Shown one piece after another: positions 53,939-63,248 of a stretch of DNA of 64,000 bases. Source of the stretch: Planktothrix agardhii NIES-204 (GTDB taxonomy: Bacteria > Cyanobacteriota > Cyanobacteriia > Cyanobacteriales > Microcoleaceae); assembly GCA_003609755.1 (NCBI GenBank), contig AP017991.1, forward strand, positions 310,001-374,000. Direction: 5' to 3'. Positions within the stretch are counted from its first letter, which is position 1. Every line of letters starts with the position of its first letter. The translations under genes and the position numbers were made by a program. The notes beneath the pieces are model-generated. The model searched no databases. It saw only the letters and a list, made by a program, of their open reading frames with translations, and was not told the origin of the DNA.

Positions 53939-55216
53939 ATGATCACAACACCACAGCAAGACACCGTTAACTTCGATATTATCAATGTCCGTCTCCCTGG
54001 ATCACAAAATTTACAACAAGTTTTAATTCGTCAGGGTAAAATCTCTGGTATTGAAGCAATGGCAGGTTTATCTCAACCCAGATCAACCGCAGCAATTCAA
54101 CAAATAGATTTGCAAGGAGATTTGCTATCTTTGGGAGGAATAGATTTACAAATTAATGGGGGATTAGGATTAGCTTTTCCCGATTTAGAACCGCAAAATT
54201 TCCCAAAATTGACGAAAATTTGCCAGTATTTATGGGAACAGGGCATTGATGGGTTTATGCCCACTATTGTCACCACTTCAATTGATAAAATTCACCGATC
54301 GCTCTCCACCATAGCAGAATTTATCCAAACCGTTCCCCAGGACAAACCCACCGCTAAAATTCTGGGGGTACATCTGGAAGGGCCATTTCTCAATCCCAGT
54401 AAACGGGGGGCCCATCCTCAAGAGCATTTATTACCCCTAACTTTGGAGCAGGTGCAACGGGTTCTAGGGGACTATGCAAACGTCGTAAAAATTATTACCC
54501 TAGCCCCGGAATTAGACCCCACAGATACAATAATTCCCTATTTGACAAATTTAGGCATAATTGTTAGTTTGGGTCACTCCCAGGCTACAGCAGAGCAGGC
54601 AGAACGAGCTTTTAACCTAGGGGCAAGGATGGTAACTCATGCTTTCAATGCCATGCCCAGTCTGCACCATCGAGAACCGGGTTTATTAGGGGCGGCTTTA
54701 GTTAATAACCAGGTGCAATCGGGCTTGATTGCCGATGGACAGCACATTTCTCCCCTAATGGTTAATTTGCTGTTACGGATGTCGGGAATTAACCAACCCA
54801 ACGAAGCTACAGATTTAATTCCCCTGTTTTTGGTGAGTGATGCCTTAGCACCTTTGGGACTACCGGATGGGGTTTATCCTTGGGATGAACGACAAATTGA
54901 GGTGAAAGAAGGTACCGCCCGTTTAGCTGATGGGACTTTATCTGGAACCACCTTACCTTTATTTGTAGGGGTAGAAAATTTAGTTAAGTGGAATTGTTGT
55001 GATTTGGGAGAGGCGATCGCATACGCTACTATTGCCCCAAGGCAAGCCCTGGGTCTATTTTCCCCCATCGGTGAATCCGCCAGTCAGCTTTTGCGGTGGA
55101 AACTTGATCCAGCCTCTGAAACTGTTACCTTAAATTGGGAGCGACTATTACCATTTGTGATCGATCAAGGAATAATCGTCAACTTGCCAACAGATCAAAT
55201 AAAATTGAGTAAATGA
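53939..55216 (+). CDS. nagA: N-acetylglucosamine-6-phosphate deacetylase
   Basis: 425 residues of the amidohydrolase superfamily: removes acetate from GlcNAc-6-P in amino-sugar recycling. Motifs are SLGGIDLQINGGLG at the barrel start (a Q replaces the usual second His), GVHLEGPFLNPSKRGAHP with the metal-binding Glu, LGHSQATAEQA, THAFNAMPSLHHREPG and LVSDALAPLG with the catalytic Asp. The start lies 9 bp from the purE start, so both promoters must lie partly inside the neighbouring gene. nagB is not nearby. Confidence 0.92.
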   Translation: MITTPQQDTVNFDIINVRLPGSQNLQQVLIRQGKISGIEAMAGLSQPRSTAAIQQIDLQGDLLSLGGIDLQINGGLGLAFPDLEPQNFPKLTKICQYLWEQGIDGFMPTIVTTSIDKIHRSLSTIAEFIQTVPQDKPTAKILGVHLEGPFLNPSKRGAHPQEHLLPLTLEQVQRVLGDYANVVKIITLAPELDPTDTIIPYLTNLGIIVSLGHSQATAEQAERAFNLGARMVTHAFNAMPSLHHREPGLLGAALVNNQVQSGLIADGQHISPLMVNLLLRMSGINQPNEATDLIPLFLVSDALAPLGLPDGVYPWDERQIEVKEGTARLADGTLSGTTLPLFVGVENLVKWNCCDLGEAIAYATIAPRQALGLFSPIGESASQLLRWKLDPASETVTLNWERLLPFVIDQGIIVNLPTDQIKLSK

Positions 55217-55244
55217 GTCCTACCGTTAACTTTTATATACAAAT

Positions 55245-55457
55245 ATGGGTGAAGCAAAACGCCGAAAAGATTCTATGGGAGAAAGTTATGGCCAAGACGA
55301 AAAATTTGTCCCTTGGTTTCCCCTCACTAAAAACCAAAGTCGAAAATTCATAGAAATTACGACTAAAGCCAGTTGGCTAGGGATTGGTTTACTGGTTTTT
55401 GTTTGGGTTACGATTCGATTTATCGGCCCTGGATTTGGGTGGTGGCAAATTGATTGA
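55245..55457 (+). CDS. DUF2839-family small membrane protein
   Basis: 70 residues. It begins MGEAKRRKDSMGESYG, has a polar middle with FVPWFPLTKNQSRKFI, then one membrane helix (ASWLGIGLLVFVWVTIRFIG) and a short Trp-rich end. The pattern fits DUF2839, found in cyanobacteria and plants, of unknown role. It starts 28 bp after nagA in the same direction and could share its mRNA. Confidence 0.78.
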   Translation: MGEAKRRKDSMGESYGQDEKFVPWFPLTKNQSRKFIEITTKASWLGIGLLVFVWVTIRFIGPGFGWWQID

Positions 55458-55666
55458 GGTTGAGGGAAAGTTTCTGTACCTGGAACTTCTCAACTGAGGG
55501 TTTTGGTTAACCTGCAAAACAGTCTCTATTTTGGCACTGGGGTGGGTAAATAGGGTGATCTTTTCAATTTAGGCTGATCAGACTAAGATTAATATTTCAG
55601 CACCATAACTTTAAGATTATGCTACATTTTGTAAATAATCCCAGGTGTGGTGATAGGAGGAGAATT

Positions 55667-56017
55667 ATGTTTCTCAGAATTGCAGAACAACACCGCAAAT
55701 TCGTTCAGGACTTGGTGATGAACCTCCAAGCTCTAGCTACGGTGCTAGAAAGACAGGGGTATCTTGCCTCCTGCTATACCTGCGGCGGTCAGATGAATAG
55801 CGCCTCCTTTATGGTTAGTTTAGGCGAAAGTCATCTGATTCGTTTCCTGGTGTCGGACTATGGAATTACCTGGACAGAAATGCGCGATGACCGGGAACTC
55901 ATGAAATTAGAAGGTGCCGAAGCAATTCAACAGTTGCAGGAATTGGCTAATTTAGTCATTTACAGAGGAATACCTTCTCCCCATCTGATCAGTCCCAAAC
56001 TTGCCCAGCGTGTTTAG
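55667..56017 (+). CDS. DUF1815-family protein
   Basis: 116 residues from ATG 55667, which follows a strong AGGAGGA site; the frame from 55619 has no such site. The sequence FLRIAEQHRKFVQDLVMNLQ, GYLASCYTCGGQMNSASFMV and YGITWTEMRDDRELMKLEGA fits the highly conserved cyanobacterial family DUF1815. A CxxC pair (CYTC) may bind metal or be redox active. No function is established. Confidence 0.82.
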   Translation: MFLRIAEQHRKFVQDLVMNLQALATVLERQGYLASCYTCGGQMNSASFMVSLGESHLIRFLVSDYGITWTEMRDDRELMKLEGAEAIQQLQELANLVIYRGIPSPHLISPKLAQRV

Positions 56018-56180
56018 AAGATGCGGAATTGCCTTTTTACAGACCTAATGAAGTTGATGGATTTAACCCCCGTCGGTGGTAATCTGGAATCACCGAGCAA
56101 CTGTTTAACATTGCTCCAATCCGTTGAGGAAATTCTCTAAGACGTTAGCCTAAGCGCTTGTGAGCATTATATTGGAGTTT

Positions 56181-57056
56181 ATGGTGACATTGGAATCTGA
56201 TTGGCAACATCTGTTTGTAGAAACGAATAACATTCGTTTACACACGGTTACCCAAGGTGAGGGTGAACTCGTCATACTTCTACATGGATTTCCTGAATTT
56301 TGGTACGCTTGGCGCTATCAAATTCCGGCTTTGGCTCGTCATTTTAAAGTTGTTGTACCTGATTTACGGGGTTATAATGATTCTGACAAGCCGGATAGTG
56401 GCTATGATTTGGATACCCTCGTAGTTGATATTCAGGGCTTGATTCAACGATTAGGCTATGTTAAAGCTCATATTGTTGGGCATGATTGGGGGGGATTAAT
56501 TGCTTGGCATTTTGCCCAGAAGTTTCCTGAATCTCTAAATCGTTTGGCGATTCTAAACGCTCCTCCCCCTTATCGTTTTGTGCAAGAATTAGTTAGTAAT
56601 TTAGATCAAGTTCGTCGCAGTTGGTTTATTTTTGCCTTTCAAGTTCCGGGGATTCCCGAATGGTTAATCCAACAAAATTTAAAAGAATTTATTACTAATG
56701 CGTTGCGAGAACACGCTATCCGTAAGGGTGCTTTTAGTACCGAAGAAACTCAAATTTATGAAGCAGCTTTAGAAAAACCCGGGGTATTAAGAGCAGCGAT
56801 GAGTTATTATCGTCATTTGTTTTGGCCGCCGACTTGGTTATTAAATTTGACAAAAACCCCGGTAAAAGTTTTATCTCCTACTTTAGTTTTATGGGGAAAG
56901 GAAGACTCATTTTTAAGTTATCATCTAACGGAAGGTTTAGATAGATTAATTGCGGCTCCGTTTAAACTAGAATTAATCTCCGATTGTGGTCACTGGATAC
57001 AACAGGAAGTTCCCCAAACTGTAAATCGAGAATTGTTAAATTTTTTAAGACCTTAG
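56181..57056 (+). CDS. Alpha/beta hydrolase, epoxide hydrolase-like
   Basis: 291 residues from ATG 56181 (the GTG at 56160 is an alternative). Motifs are the oxyanion HGFPEFWYAWRYQ, VVPDLRGYNDSDKP, and the nucleophile elbow GHDWGGLIAWHFA with Asp, as in epoxide hydrolases and haloalkane dehalogenases. The acid is in LVLWGKEDSF and the His in SDCGHWIQQEVP. The substrate cannot be told; a cap domain with Trp/Tyr residues fits an epoxide hydrolase. Single gene. Confidence 0.87.
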   Translation: MVTLESDWQHLFVETNNIRLHTVTQGEGELVILLHGFPEFWYAWRYQIPALARHFKVVVPDLRGYNDSDKPDSGYDLDTLVVDIQGLIQRLGYVKAHIVGHDWGGLIAWHFAQKFPESLNRLAILNAPPPYRFVQELVSNLDQVRRSWFIFAFQVPGIPEWLIQQNLKEFITNALREHAIRKGAFSTEETQIYEAALEKPGVLRAAMSYYRHLFWPPTWLLNLTKTPVKVLSPTLVLWGKEDSFLSYHLTEGLDRLIAAPFKLELISDCGHWIQQEVPQTVNRELLNFLRP

Positions 57057-57057
57057 C

Positions 57058-57073
57058 CCCCCGTGTACGGGGG
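57058..57073. repeat. CCCCCGT/ACGGGGG palindrome
   Basis: A perfect 7-bp inverted repeat around GT, followed by TTTGGGGGGG. It lies between the convergent hydrolase and Uma2 genes and may stop transcription on both strands. It is related to the C/G-run repeats inside cobN and near 40003-40034. Confidence 0.7.
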
Positions 57074-57099
57074 TTTGGGGGGGTAATTGGGTTTAAATC

Positions 57100-57795
57100 C
57101 TACAATTCATCGGGATTAATTCCCATTTCTCTTAATCGTTCTGCTAATAATTGCGATCGCTGTTGTTCTGATTCTAAAGCAGTTTCAGCTATTTCTGCCC
57201 GTTTTTTTTCCGCATCTAACCGTTGCATAATTTCAACATAAGAGACAAATTTATCACCATTGGGATGATAGATTTGTAGTTCTTCTGCGGATAAATCAAA
57301 GCGAATTCCTAAACTGGGACTCACCCAATTGTCCAGGGTTTCTATCAAATCTAATCCCTCATCATTTCTAAGCCAACCTTTGAAATGATTACCGTCAGGA
57401 TTATAAATATAATATTCTTCCACACCATAGCGATCGTAAAACACCAATTTTCGATCCATCTCATTCTGAGTATTTCCAGGGGAAAGAATTTCAAAGACGA
57501 CTTGGGGAGGAATATTATCTTCTTCCCATTGTTTATAGGAACCCCGTTTTCCTTTCGGTCTTCCCAATACCGTTAATACATCCGGTGCATTCACAATATG
57601 AGGTTTTCCCTGTACCGGATACCAGAATAAATCCCCGGCAATAAATACATCAGGATCATCAGCAAATAACCCTTCTAAATTCTGTTCAATGACGACAATC
57701 CAGCGAAATTGTTCGGTATTATTTGCCATCGGTTTGCCATCAGTTTCTGGATAGATAATTTCTGTGGAAATTGCCGATTTAAGTTCTATAACCAT
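57100..57795 (-). CDS. Uma2-family (DUF820) protein with coiled-coil tail
   Basis: 231 residues. The core has WIVVIEQNLEGLFADDPDVF, the presumed metal site in APDVLTVLGRPKG and VVFEILSPGNTQNEMDRKLV, and DRYGVEEYYIYNPDGNHFKG. The last 40 residues are a charged helix (RLDAEKKRAEIAETALESEQ) likely to form a coiled coil. It belongs to the more distant, longer branch of the family seen at 35479. Nuclease activity is inferred from the fold only. Confidence 0.87.
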   Translation of the reverse strand: MVIELKSAISTEIIYPETDGKPMANNTEQFRWIVVIEQNLEGLFADDPDVFIAGDLFWYPVQGKPHIVNAPDVLTVLGRPKGKRGSYKQWEEDNIPPQVVFEILSPGNTQNEMDRKLVFYDRYGVEEYYIYNPDGNHFKGWLRNDEGLDLIETLDNWVSPSLGIRFDLSAEELQIYHPNGDKFVSYVEIMQRLDAEKKRAEIAETALESEQQRSQLLAERLREMGINPDEL

Positions 57796-57852
57796 AATCT
57801 TAAAGGGATTTTGGTTAATATTATAACCAATTAAATCAGTTATGAGATTTTC

Positions 57853-57879
57853 AAAAATCCCCGTCTCCTTAGAGCGGGG
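57853..57879 (-). terminator. Intrinsic terminator of glyA
   Basis: On the minus strand CCCCG and CTC arms (one bulge) close around a 4-nt loop, and the stem is followed by ATTTTT. It lies 32 bp after the glyA stop, before the Uma2 gene. Confidence 0.75.
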
Positions 57880-57910
57880 AATATCAATTAATAGATCTAT
57901 CTAAATCCCA

Positions 57911-59194
57911 CTAGGCTAAGGCTGGAACTTTCAAACTCAGATGGGGATAGAGGGGAAAGCGATCGCACAAATTCGCCACCCGTTGACGACAGGCTTCGCC
58001 GATACCTTCATCTTCGGGGTTTAACAGACGGTCGGCGATAATATTCCCAATTTCGATAAATTCCGTTTCTCCCATCCCCCGGGTGGTCATGGCCGGAGAT
58101 CCCAACCGTAAACCACTGGTGACAAAAGGAGATTCGGGATCAAAGGGAACCGTATTTTTATTGGCTGTAATATTCACTTCACTAACCAGTTGATCTGCCC
58201 GTTTACCCGTCATATTGACAGAACGTAAATCCACTAACATCAAATGATTATCCGTACCACCGGAAACAATTTTTAAGCATCGGTTTTGTAACTGAGTCGC
58301 TAAGGCTTTAGCATTGGCAACCACTTGACCAGAATAAGTCGAAAACTCGGGTTTGAGGGCTTCCCCAAAGGCAACGGCTTTGCCTGCAATAACGTGCTCT
58401 AGGGGGCCACCTTGAGACCCTGGGAAAACAGCCTTATCTAATTTTTTGCCCAGTTCGGCATCTCGGCTGAGAATCAATCCCCCCCTTGGCCCTCTCAAGG
58501 TTTTGTGAGTAGTGGTGGTGACAACATCACAATAGGGGATAGGGTTAGGATGATGACCCGTTGCCACTAACCCAGCAATATGGGCAATATCAGCCATTAA
58601 GTAAGCACCGACTTCATCGGCGATGGCGCGGAATTTCTCAAAATCAATAATCCGAGAATAGGCAGAATAACCGCAAATCAGCATTTGAGGTTTATGCTGT
58701 TTAGCCAGTTCTAAAATTAAGTCATAGTCAAGTTGTTCGGTTTCCGGGCTAACTCCGTAATGGCAAGCCTTAAACCATTTACCGGAAACATTGACCGGGG
58801 AACCATGAGTTAAATGTCCCCCATGGGATAAGTCCATTCCCATGATCGTGTCACCCGGTTTGAGCATAGCCAAGAACACGGCAAAGTTAGCTTGGGCTCC
58901 AGAATGGGGCTGAACATTGGCACTCGCAGCCCCGAATAGTTGTTTGGCGCGTTCAATGGCTAATTGTTCGATGCCATCGACAAATTCGCAACCCCCATAA
59001 TAGCGTTTTTTGGGAAGTCCTTCGGCGTATTTATTGGTGAGAACCGACCCCTGGGCCGCCATGACCTCCGCCGAGGTAAAATTTTCACTGGCAATTAATT
59101 CTAGGTGTTCCCGTTGACGACAGAGTTCATGCTGAATCAGATCAGCAATCACCGGATCAGTTTCAGATAAGATTTCTAAGTTAGTCTGACTCAC
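57911..59194 (-). CDS. glyA: Serine hydroxymethyltransferase
   Basis: 427 residues. Interconverts serine and glycine with tetrahydrofolate and takes part in one-carbon metabolism and photorespiratory glycine use. Motifs are [68 protein letters not shown] and [13 protein letters not shown], with the PLP lysine in THKT. It starts with GTG at 59194 after an AGAGGA site. Length is normal and it carries its own terminator. Confidence 0.96.
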   Translation of the reverse strand: MSQTNLEILSETDPVIADLIQHELCRQREHLELIASENFTSAEVMAAQGSVLTNKYAEGLPKKRYYGGCEFVDGIEQLAIERAKQLFGAASANVQPHSGAQANFAVFLAMLKPGDTIMGMDLSHGGHLTHGSPVNVSGKWFKACHYGVSPETEQLDYDLILELAKQHKPQMLICGYSAYSRIIDFEKFRAIADEVGAYLMADIAHIAGLVATGHHPNPIPYCDVVTTTTHKTLRGPRGGLILSRDAELGKKLDKAVFPGSQGGPLEHVIAGKAVAFGEALKPEFSTYSGQVVANAKALATQLQNRCLKIVSGGTDNHLMLVDLRSVNMTGKRADQLVSEVNITANKNTVPFDPESPFVTSGLRLGSPAMTTRGMGETEFIEIGNIIADRLLNPEDEGIGEACRQRVANLCDRFPLYPHLSLKVPALA

Positions 59195-59389
59195 AATAAA
59201 ATTCCTCTTAATTACACAATTTGATTACCGATTCAAACGGATTAGGATTATCCCTGATTTTCCATCATAACTTTACTGTGCTGATGGTTGATTCCAAAAT
59301 TGCATTAAGTTGTGACTCATTTAGCCGAATCCCCTATAACTGTGGGATTACAATAAAAGTATAATTGGGCGTCTGTCGGAGGAATCATT

Positions 59390-59587
59390 ATGCTAGTCAT
59401 TTTGATGGATAACCAGATACTTGCTTCTCAACAAGTTTGTCAGGGATGTTTATTAGCCGATCAAAGCGGTCAACCGCGTTGGAGAGGAGGCCAGTTGTCC
59501 TGTGGACATTTGGTTCGTCCCTGCATTGACAATCAACCGAGTCAGTATGAATGTCAGATGGGTTTCCGTATTGCCAATATCCAATAA
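59390..59587 (+). CDS. Small cysteine-rich protein, 65 aa
   Basis: A GGAGGA site (59378-59383) six bases before the ATG supports translation. The protein has five cysteines: CQGC (about residues 18-21), CGH, RPC and YEC, in a context of Gln/Gly/Arg residues. The spacing suggests a small zinc- or iron-binding knuckle. It resembles short conserved cyanobacterial hypotheticals, but I cannot name it. It is divergent from glyA. Confidence 0.65.
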   Translation: MLVILMDNQILASQQVCQGCLLADQSGQPRWRGGQLSCGHLVRPCIDNQPSQYECQMGFRIANIQ

Positions 59588-59713
59588 TATATTGGTTCTT
59601 GGTGATCAGCGAGGGGGTACTTGCACTCCTTGTGGGTTTTTCTTGCGAACATCTAACCCCAATCTCTAGGACTGCGCTATCCTGAGTTTAAGAGATACTC
59701 AGGAGAATTGGTT

Positions 59714-60190
59714 ATGACTTGGCGCGGAACCACGACAGTACGCGATCGCATTTTTGCCGCATTACCCTATCTATTACCTTTAATGAATGGGTTGCCCTTT
59801 GGACGCTTTTTATTCCAACAGTTTCCAGTTTTACAAATTATTACATTGCCTGTTATTCCTTTAATGTTCCTTTATCAATACATTCCTTTTGCTGGATTTA
59901 TTGTGTTTATCGGTTTATATATGTTAGTGGTTCGTAATGAAAATATTCCCCATTTCATTCGATTTAATACCATGCAAGCCATTTTGATTGACATTGTTCT
60001 AATTTTATGCACGTTACTATTCCAGGTATTTGGCAGTGTTCTTTTACAAGGATTTGTCGGTGAAACCCTCTACAACATGATATTCTTGGGACTGTTGGCG
60101 GTATTTTTCTATTCTGTAATTCAATCTTTGTCGGGAAAATATGCAGAAATTCCCACGATTTCCGATGCAGTCTATATGCAGGTGCGTTGA
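59714..60190 (+). CDS. Tic20-family membrane protein
   Basis: 158 residues from ATG 59714, which follows AGGAGA; the TTG-type start six bases upstream is less likely. About four membrane helices are present (LPYLLPLMNGLPFGRF, ITLPVIPLMFLYQYIPFAGF, AILIDIVLILCTLLF, IFLGLLAVFFYSVIQSLSGK). The RDRIFAALPYLLPLMNG start and HFIRFNTMQAILIDI segment fit the Tic20 homologues of cyanobacteria, relatives of the plastid protein-import channel. The bacterial function is not settled. Confidence 0.82.
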   Translation: MTWRGTTTVRDRIFAALPYLLPLMNGLPFGRFLFQQFPVLQIITLPVIPLMFLYQYIPFAGFIVFIGLYMLVVRNENIPHFIRFNTMQAILIDIVLILCTLLFQVFGSVLLQGFVGETLYNMIFLGLLAVFFYSVIQSLSGKYAEIPTISDAVYMQVR

Positions 60191-61090
60191 CATCCACCCC
60201 GCGGTAAAACGGGCGGGGATTCCATCTATTTCAACAAAGAATAAAATTGGGCTAGATGTGCTAACAGTCTGAACAAGTGTCATCCCCTACATATCAAGAT
60301 TAGATGCTGATTTAATCGAAAAGTCTCTGTTACCTAAGTTTACAATTGCGAGAGTGTTGATTGATCAAATGATTAACTTTAATGGATTTCACTTGCAATT
60401 TATAGGGGGAATGTTTATTCTATATACAGGAGCCAAAAAGAGCTTCTCTGACAGATCAGTAAACGATGTTCAAACGGTAAAATCTCTATTATAGGAGGCC
60501 CGAAACACGTTTTCTTGAGCGTCCGAGTTAAGTGAAATTAGGAGGTTAACTAAACTGTTTCATCTAACGTCTGTCGTCTTCCGCAGTAACTCTTTCTTTA
60601 GTTGCTGATATTTCCTCTAGTGAACCAAATGGGAGCAATGTAGCTTGGTTTTTAAAAAGTATACAACTCCAAACTTACGGATTATAAACGAGGAAATTCC
60701 TTAGCTTAACTAGGAGGTTAGTTACTCTGCTAAAGATCAATACAATCTGTCTTGTAGAATACGAACAACAGTACCTATCATTATATCCTTATACTTCCCC
60801 TAATCATGGTAAAGGGAGCAATGCAACTAGGCTTCGACCTTAGTAGCAACTCCACATCATCCAACATAAGAGGGGAAATCACTAAGGAAATGAGCTTTGG
60901 GTGCTGTTGTTTTGGGTTGGAACGATTTCGTCGCAACGCCGCAATCAGAAAAAGTTTTTATTGTTTTCAGAGTCTGGGGTGATATCTGGGATCTACAGGG
61001 TAGGCCCTCGGATTTTTGTTAAGTTTTGTAAAAAAATGAGAGAATATTTGATAGCATACTTAACAAACTTTAATCTTCAGACTCATATTC
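60191..61090. other. 900-bp gene-free stretch with a tandem non-coding module
   Basis: No ORF here looks real. Two blocks share an ordered set of motifs. Block A (60538-60708) has TTAGGAGGTTA, GGGAGCAATG (60631), CAACTCC (60664) and AGGAAATTCC. Block B (60710-60890) has CTAGGAGGTTAG, GGGAGCAATG (60814), CAACTCC (60847) and AGGGGAAAT. The GGGAGCAATG to CAACTCC distance is 33 bp in both. GGAG and CTCC can pair, and block B also has the stem CTAGG/CCTTAG between them. A structured RNA in two diverged copies, or a leader of the ycf39-like gene, is my reading. Confidence 0.5.
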
Positions 61091-62071
61091 ATGACCTTAT
61101 TAATTGTTGGTGGGACTGGCACATTGGGAAGACAGGTGGTGCGACGCGCTATTGACGAGGGTTATACCGTACGTTGTTTAGCACGCAGTTACCGCAGGGC
61201 AGCGTTTTTAAAAGAATGGGGGGCGGAATTGGTTCCTGGGGACTTGTGTGAACCAGAAACCTTAAAATCTGCCCTAGAAGGAGTAACGGCCGTGATTGAC
61301 GCAGCAACAGCGCGTCCTACGGATTCATTAGGAATTAAACAAATAGACTGGAAAGGGAAAGTCTCTCTGATTCAAGCGGCCAAGGAAGCAGGAGTGGAAA
61401 AATTTATCTTCTTTTCCTTTTTGGATGCCGAGAAATATCCCCAAGTGCCCCTATTAGAAATCAAGCGCTGTACCGAACTATTTTTAGCCGAGTCCGGTTT
61501 AAATTACACAATTTTAAAGCCCTGTGGATTTTTTCAAGGGTTAATTGGTCAATATGCGATTCCAATTTTAGATAAACAAGCGGTTTTGGTACCTGGGTTA
61601 AGTTCACCCGTTGCCTATATGGACACCATCGATATCGCTAAATTTGCGGTTAAAGCCCTATCCGTTGCTGAAACTGAGAATAGAAGTTTTCCCATCGTCG
61701 GCTCTAAAGCCTGGACAGCCGAGGAGATTATTCGTTTATGTGAAAGGCTTTCGGGTAAAGAAGCTAAAATTACTCGCACCCCTACACAAGTCCTGCGTCT
61801 ATTCCGGCAAGTAACCCGTTGGTTTCAGTGGAGTTGGAATGTCTCTGACCGTCTAGCCTTTGCTGAGGTTTTAGCCAATGGTCAACCCTTGCAAGCGTCG
61901 ATGGATGAAACCTATCAAGTTTTTGGCATCGACCCCAAGGAAATCAGCAGCTTAGAGACTTATATGCAGGAATACTTTAGTCGGATTATGAAGAAACTTA
62001 AAGAATTAGAATATGAACAGGAAAAGCTGAAAAAACGTAAACAGAGAAGCAATCCCTTCAAGCCCCTCTAA
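61091..62071 (+). CDS. ycf39: Ycf39-like atypical SDR (PSII assembly factor)
   Basis: 326 residues. The Rossmann start is LLIVGGTGTLGRQVVRRAID, followed by CLARSYRRAAFLKEWGAELV, PGDLCEPETL and FFSFLDAEKYPQVPLLEIKR; the C-terminal 40 residues form a charged helix. These blocks match Ycf39/HCF244, which binds the early D1 reaction-centre complex and chlorophyll synthase during photosystem II assembly. Like its homologues it lacks the usual SDR Tyr-Lys pair. It is preceded by the 900-bp non-coding stretch and followed by nadK 145 bp later. Confidence 0.87.
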   Translation: MTLLIVGGTGTLGRQVVRRAIDEGYTVRCLARSYRRAAFLKEWGAELVPGDLCEPETLKSALEGVTAVIDAATARPTDSLGIKQIDWKGKVSLIQAAKEAGVEKFIFFSFLDAEKYPQVPLLEIKRCTELFLAESGLNYTILKPCGFFQGLIGQYAIPILDKQAVLVPGLSSPVAYMDTIDIAKFAVKALSVAETENRSFPIVGSKAWTAEEIIRLCERLSGKEAKITRTPTQVLRLFRQVTRWFQWSWNVSDRLAFAEVLANGQPLQASMDETYQVFGIDPKEISSLETYMQEYFSRIMKKLKELEYEQEKLKKRKQRSNPFKPL

Positions 62072-62216
62072 CTGGACACAATCGCCCAAAGACAGAGTAT
62101 GCTTTAACCATCGCTCAATTGTATGTCTGATCAGAATTGGGGTGGCAATCCCAGTTCTGAGATAGACGAATTAGTTGCTGTTAGGCTATTTAAACCCAAT
62201 TTTAACAAGACTTCTC

Positions 62217-63134
62217 GTGCCAAAAGTAGGAATTATTTATAATGACTCCAAACCCACCGCTTGTCGTGCTGCGACCGAGATCAAAGATAAGCTGATAGGG
62301 CGGGGATTGAAGGTTTGCACTGCACCCGGAACCGGGGGCATCTTGGGCTATGCTACTGGGCCAAATCCTTTACACCGCATTCCTATGGATAAGCTGGCCC
62401 CGCCTGATTTTGATCAGGAGATGATGTTTGCCATTGTTCTAGGTGGGGATGGTACGGTTCTCTCCGCCTCTCGTCAACTGGCACCTCACGGTATTCCTCT
62501 ATTGGCGGTGAATACGGGTCACATGGGATTTTTAACCGAAACCTACCTGAATCAATTGCCTTCGGTCTTGGAACAAGTGATCGACGGAAACTATATTGTT
62601 GAAAACCGGACTATGATTGCGGTGGAGGTATGTCAGTCAGAACAAGTGCTGTGGGAAGCTTTGTGTTTGAATGAAATGGTGTTACACCGGGAACCCATGA
62701 CCTGTATGTGTCATTTTGAAATTAAAATCGGTCGTCATGCTCCGGTGGATATTGCCGCCGATGGGGTGATTATTTCCACTCCTACGGGTTCAACAGCCTA
62801 TTGTTTATCGGCTGGAGGAGCCGTGGTAACACCCGGGGTGGAAGTGTTACAGTTACTTCCCATCTGTCCCCATTCTTTGGCTTCTCGGGCTCTGATTTAT
62901 GGGGAAACTGAACCTGTAATCATTTATCCGGCTAGTCCGAATCAGTTGGTGATGGTAGTGGATGGAAATGGAGGCTGTTATGTCCTTCCAGAATATCAGG
63001 TGAAAGTTAAGCGATCGCCCTATCGTGCCAAATTTATTCGGCTTCAACCCCCCGAATTTTTTCAAGTTCTCCGAGAAAAATTAGGCTGGGGACTGCCTCA
63101 TATTGCCAAGCCGACTTCTGTTGAATTGCCGTAG
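62217..63134 (+). CDS. nadK: NAD kinase
   Basis: 305 residues from GTG 62217 (the frame opens at TTG 62175, but homologues start with PKVGIIYND). Phosphorylates NAD to NADP. Motifs are [15 protein letters not shown] with the catalytic Asp, [19 protein letters not shown] and the [17 protein letters not shown] glycine-rich loop. The insert [20 protein letters not shown] after the first strand is typical of cyanobacterial NadK. It lies directly upstream of the nblR-like gene in the same direction. Confidence 0.93.
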   Translation: MPKVGIIYNDSKPTACRAATEIKDKLIGRGLKVCTAPGTGGILGYATGPNPLHRIPMDKLAPPDFDQEMMFAIVLGGDGTVLSASRQLAPHGIPLLAVNTGHMGFLTETYLNQLPSVLEQVIDGNYIVENRTMIAVEVCQSEQVLWEALCLNEMVLHREPMTCMCHFEIKIGRHAPVDIAADGVIISTPTGSTAYCLSAGGAVVTPGVEVLQLLPICPHSLASRALIYGETEPVIIYPASPNQLVMVVDGNGGCYVLPEYQVKVKRSPYRAKFIRLQPPEFFQVLREKLGWGLPHIAKPTSVELP

Positions 63135-63248
63135 GCGGGGGAGACAGAGGAGGCAGGGCAGAAGTGTGTTAGCACGCACTAACACCTTAATAGTTAACGG
63201 AAAGTGTTAAAATAGTTTTAATTTTTTTGATCAAAACAAAATAAATAG

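Noticed and set aside
60901-61155. Plus-strand frame overlapping the ycf39-like start
   Set aside because: It is out of register with the SDR gene, has no ribosome site and no recognisable protein pattern.
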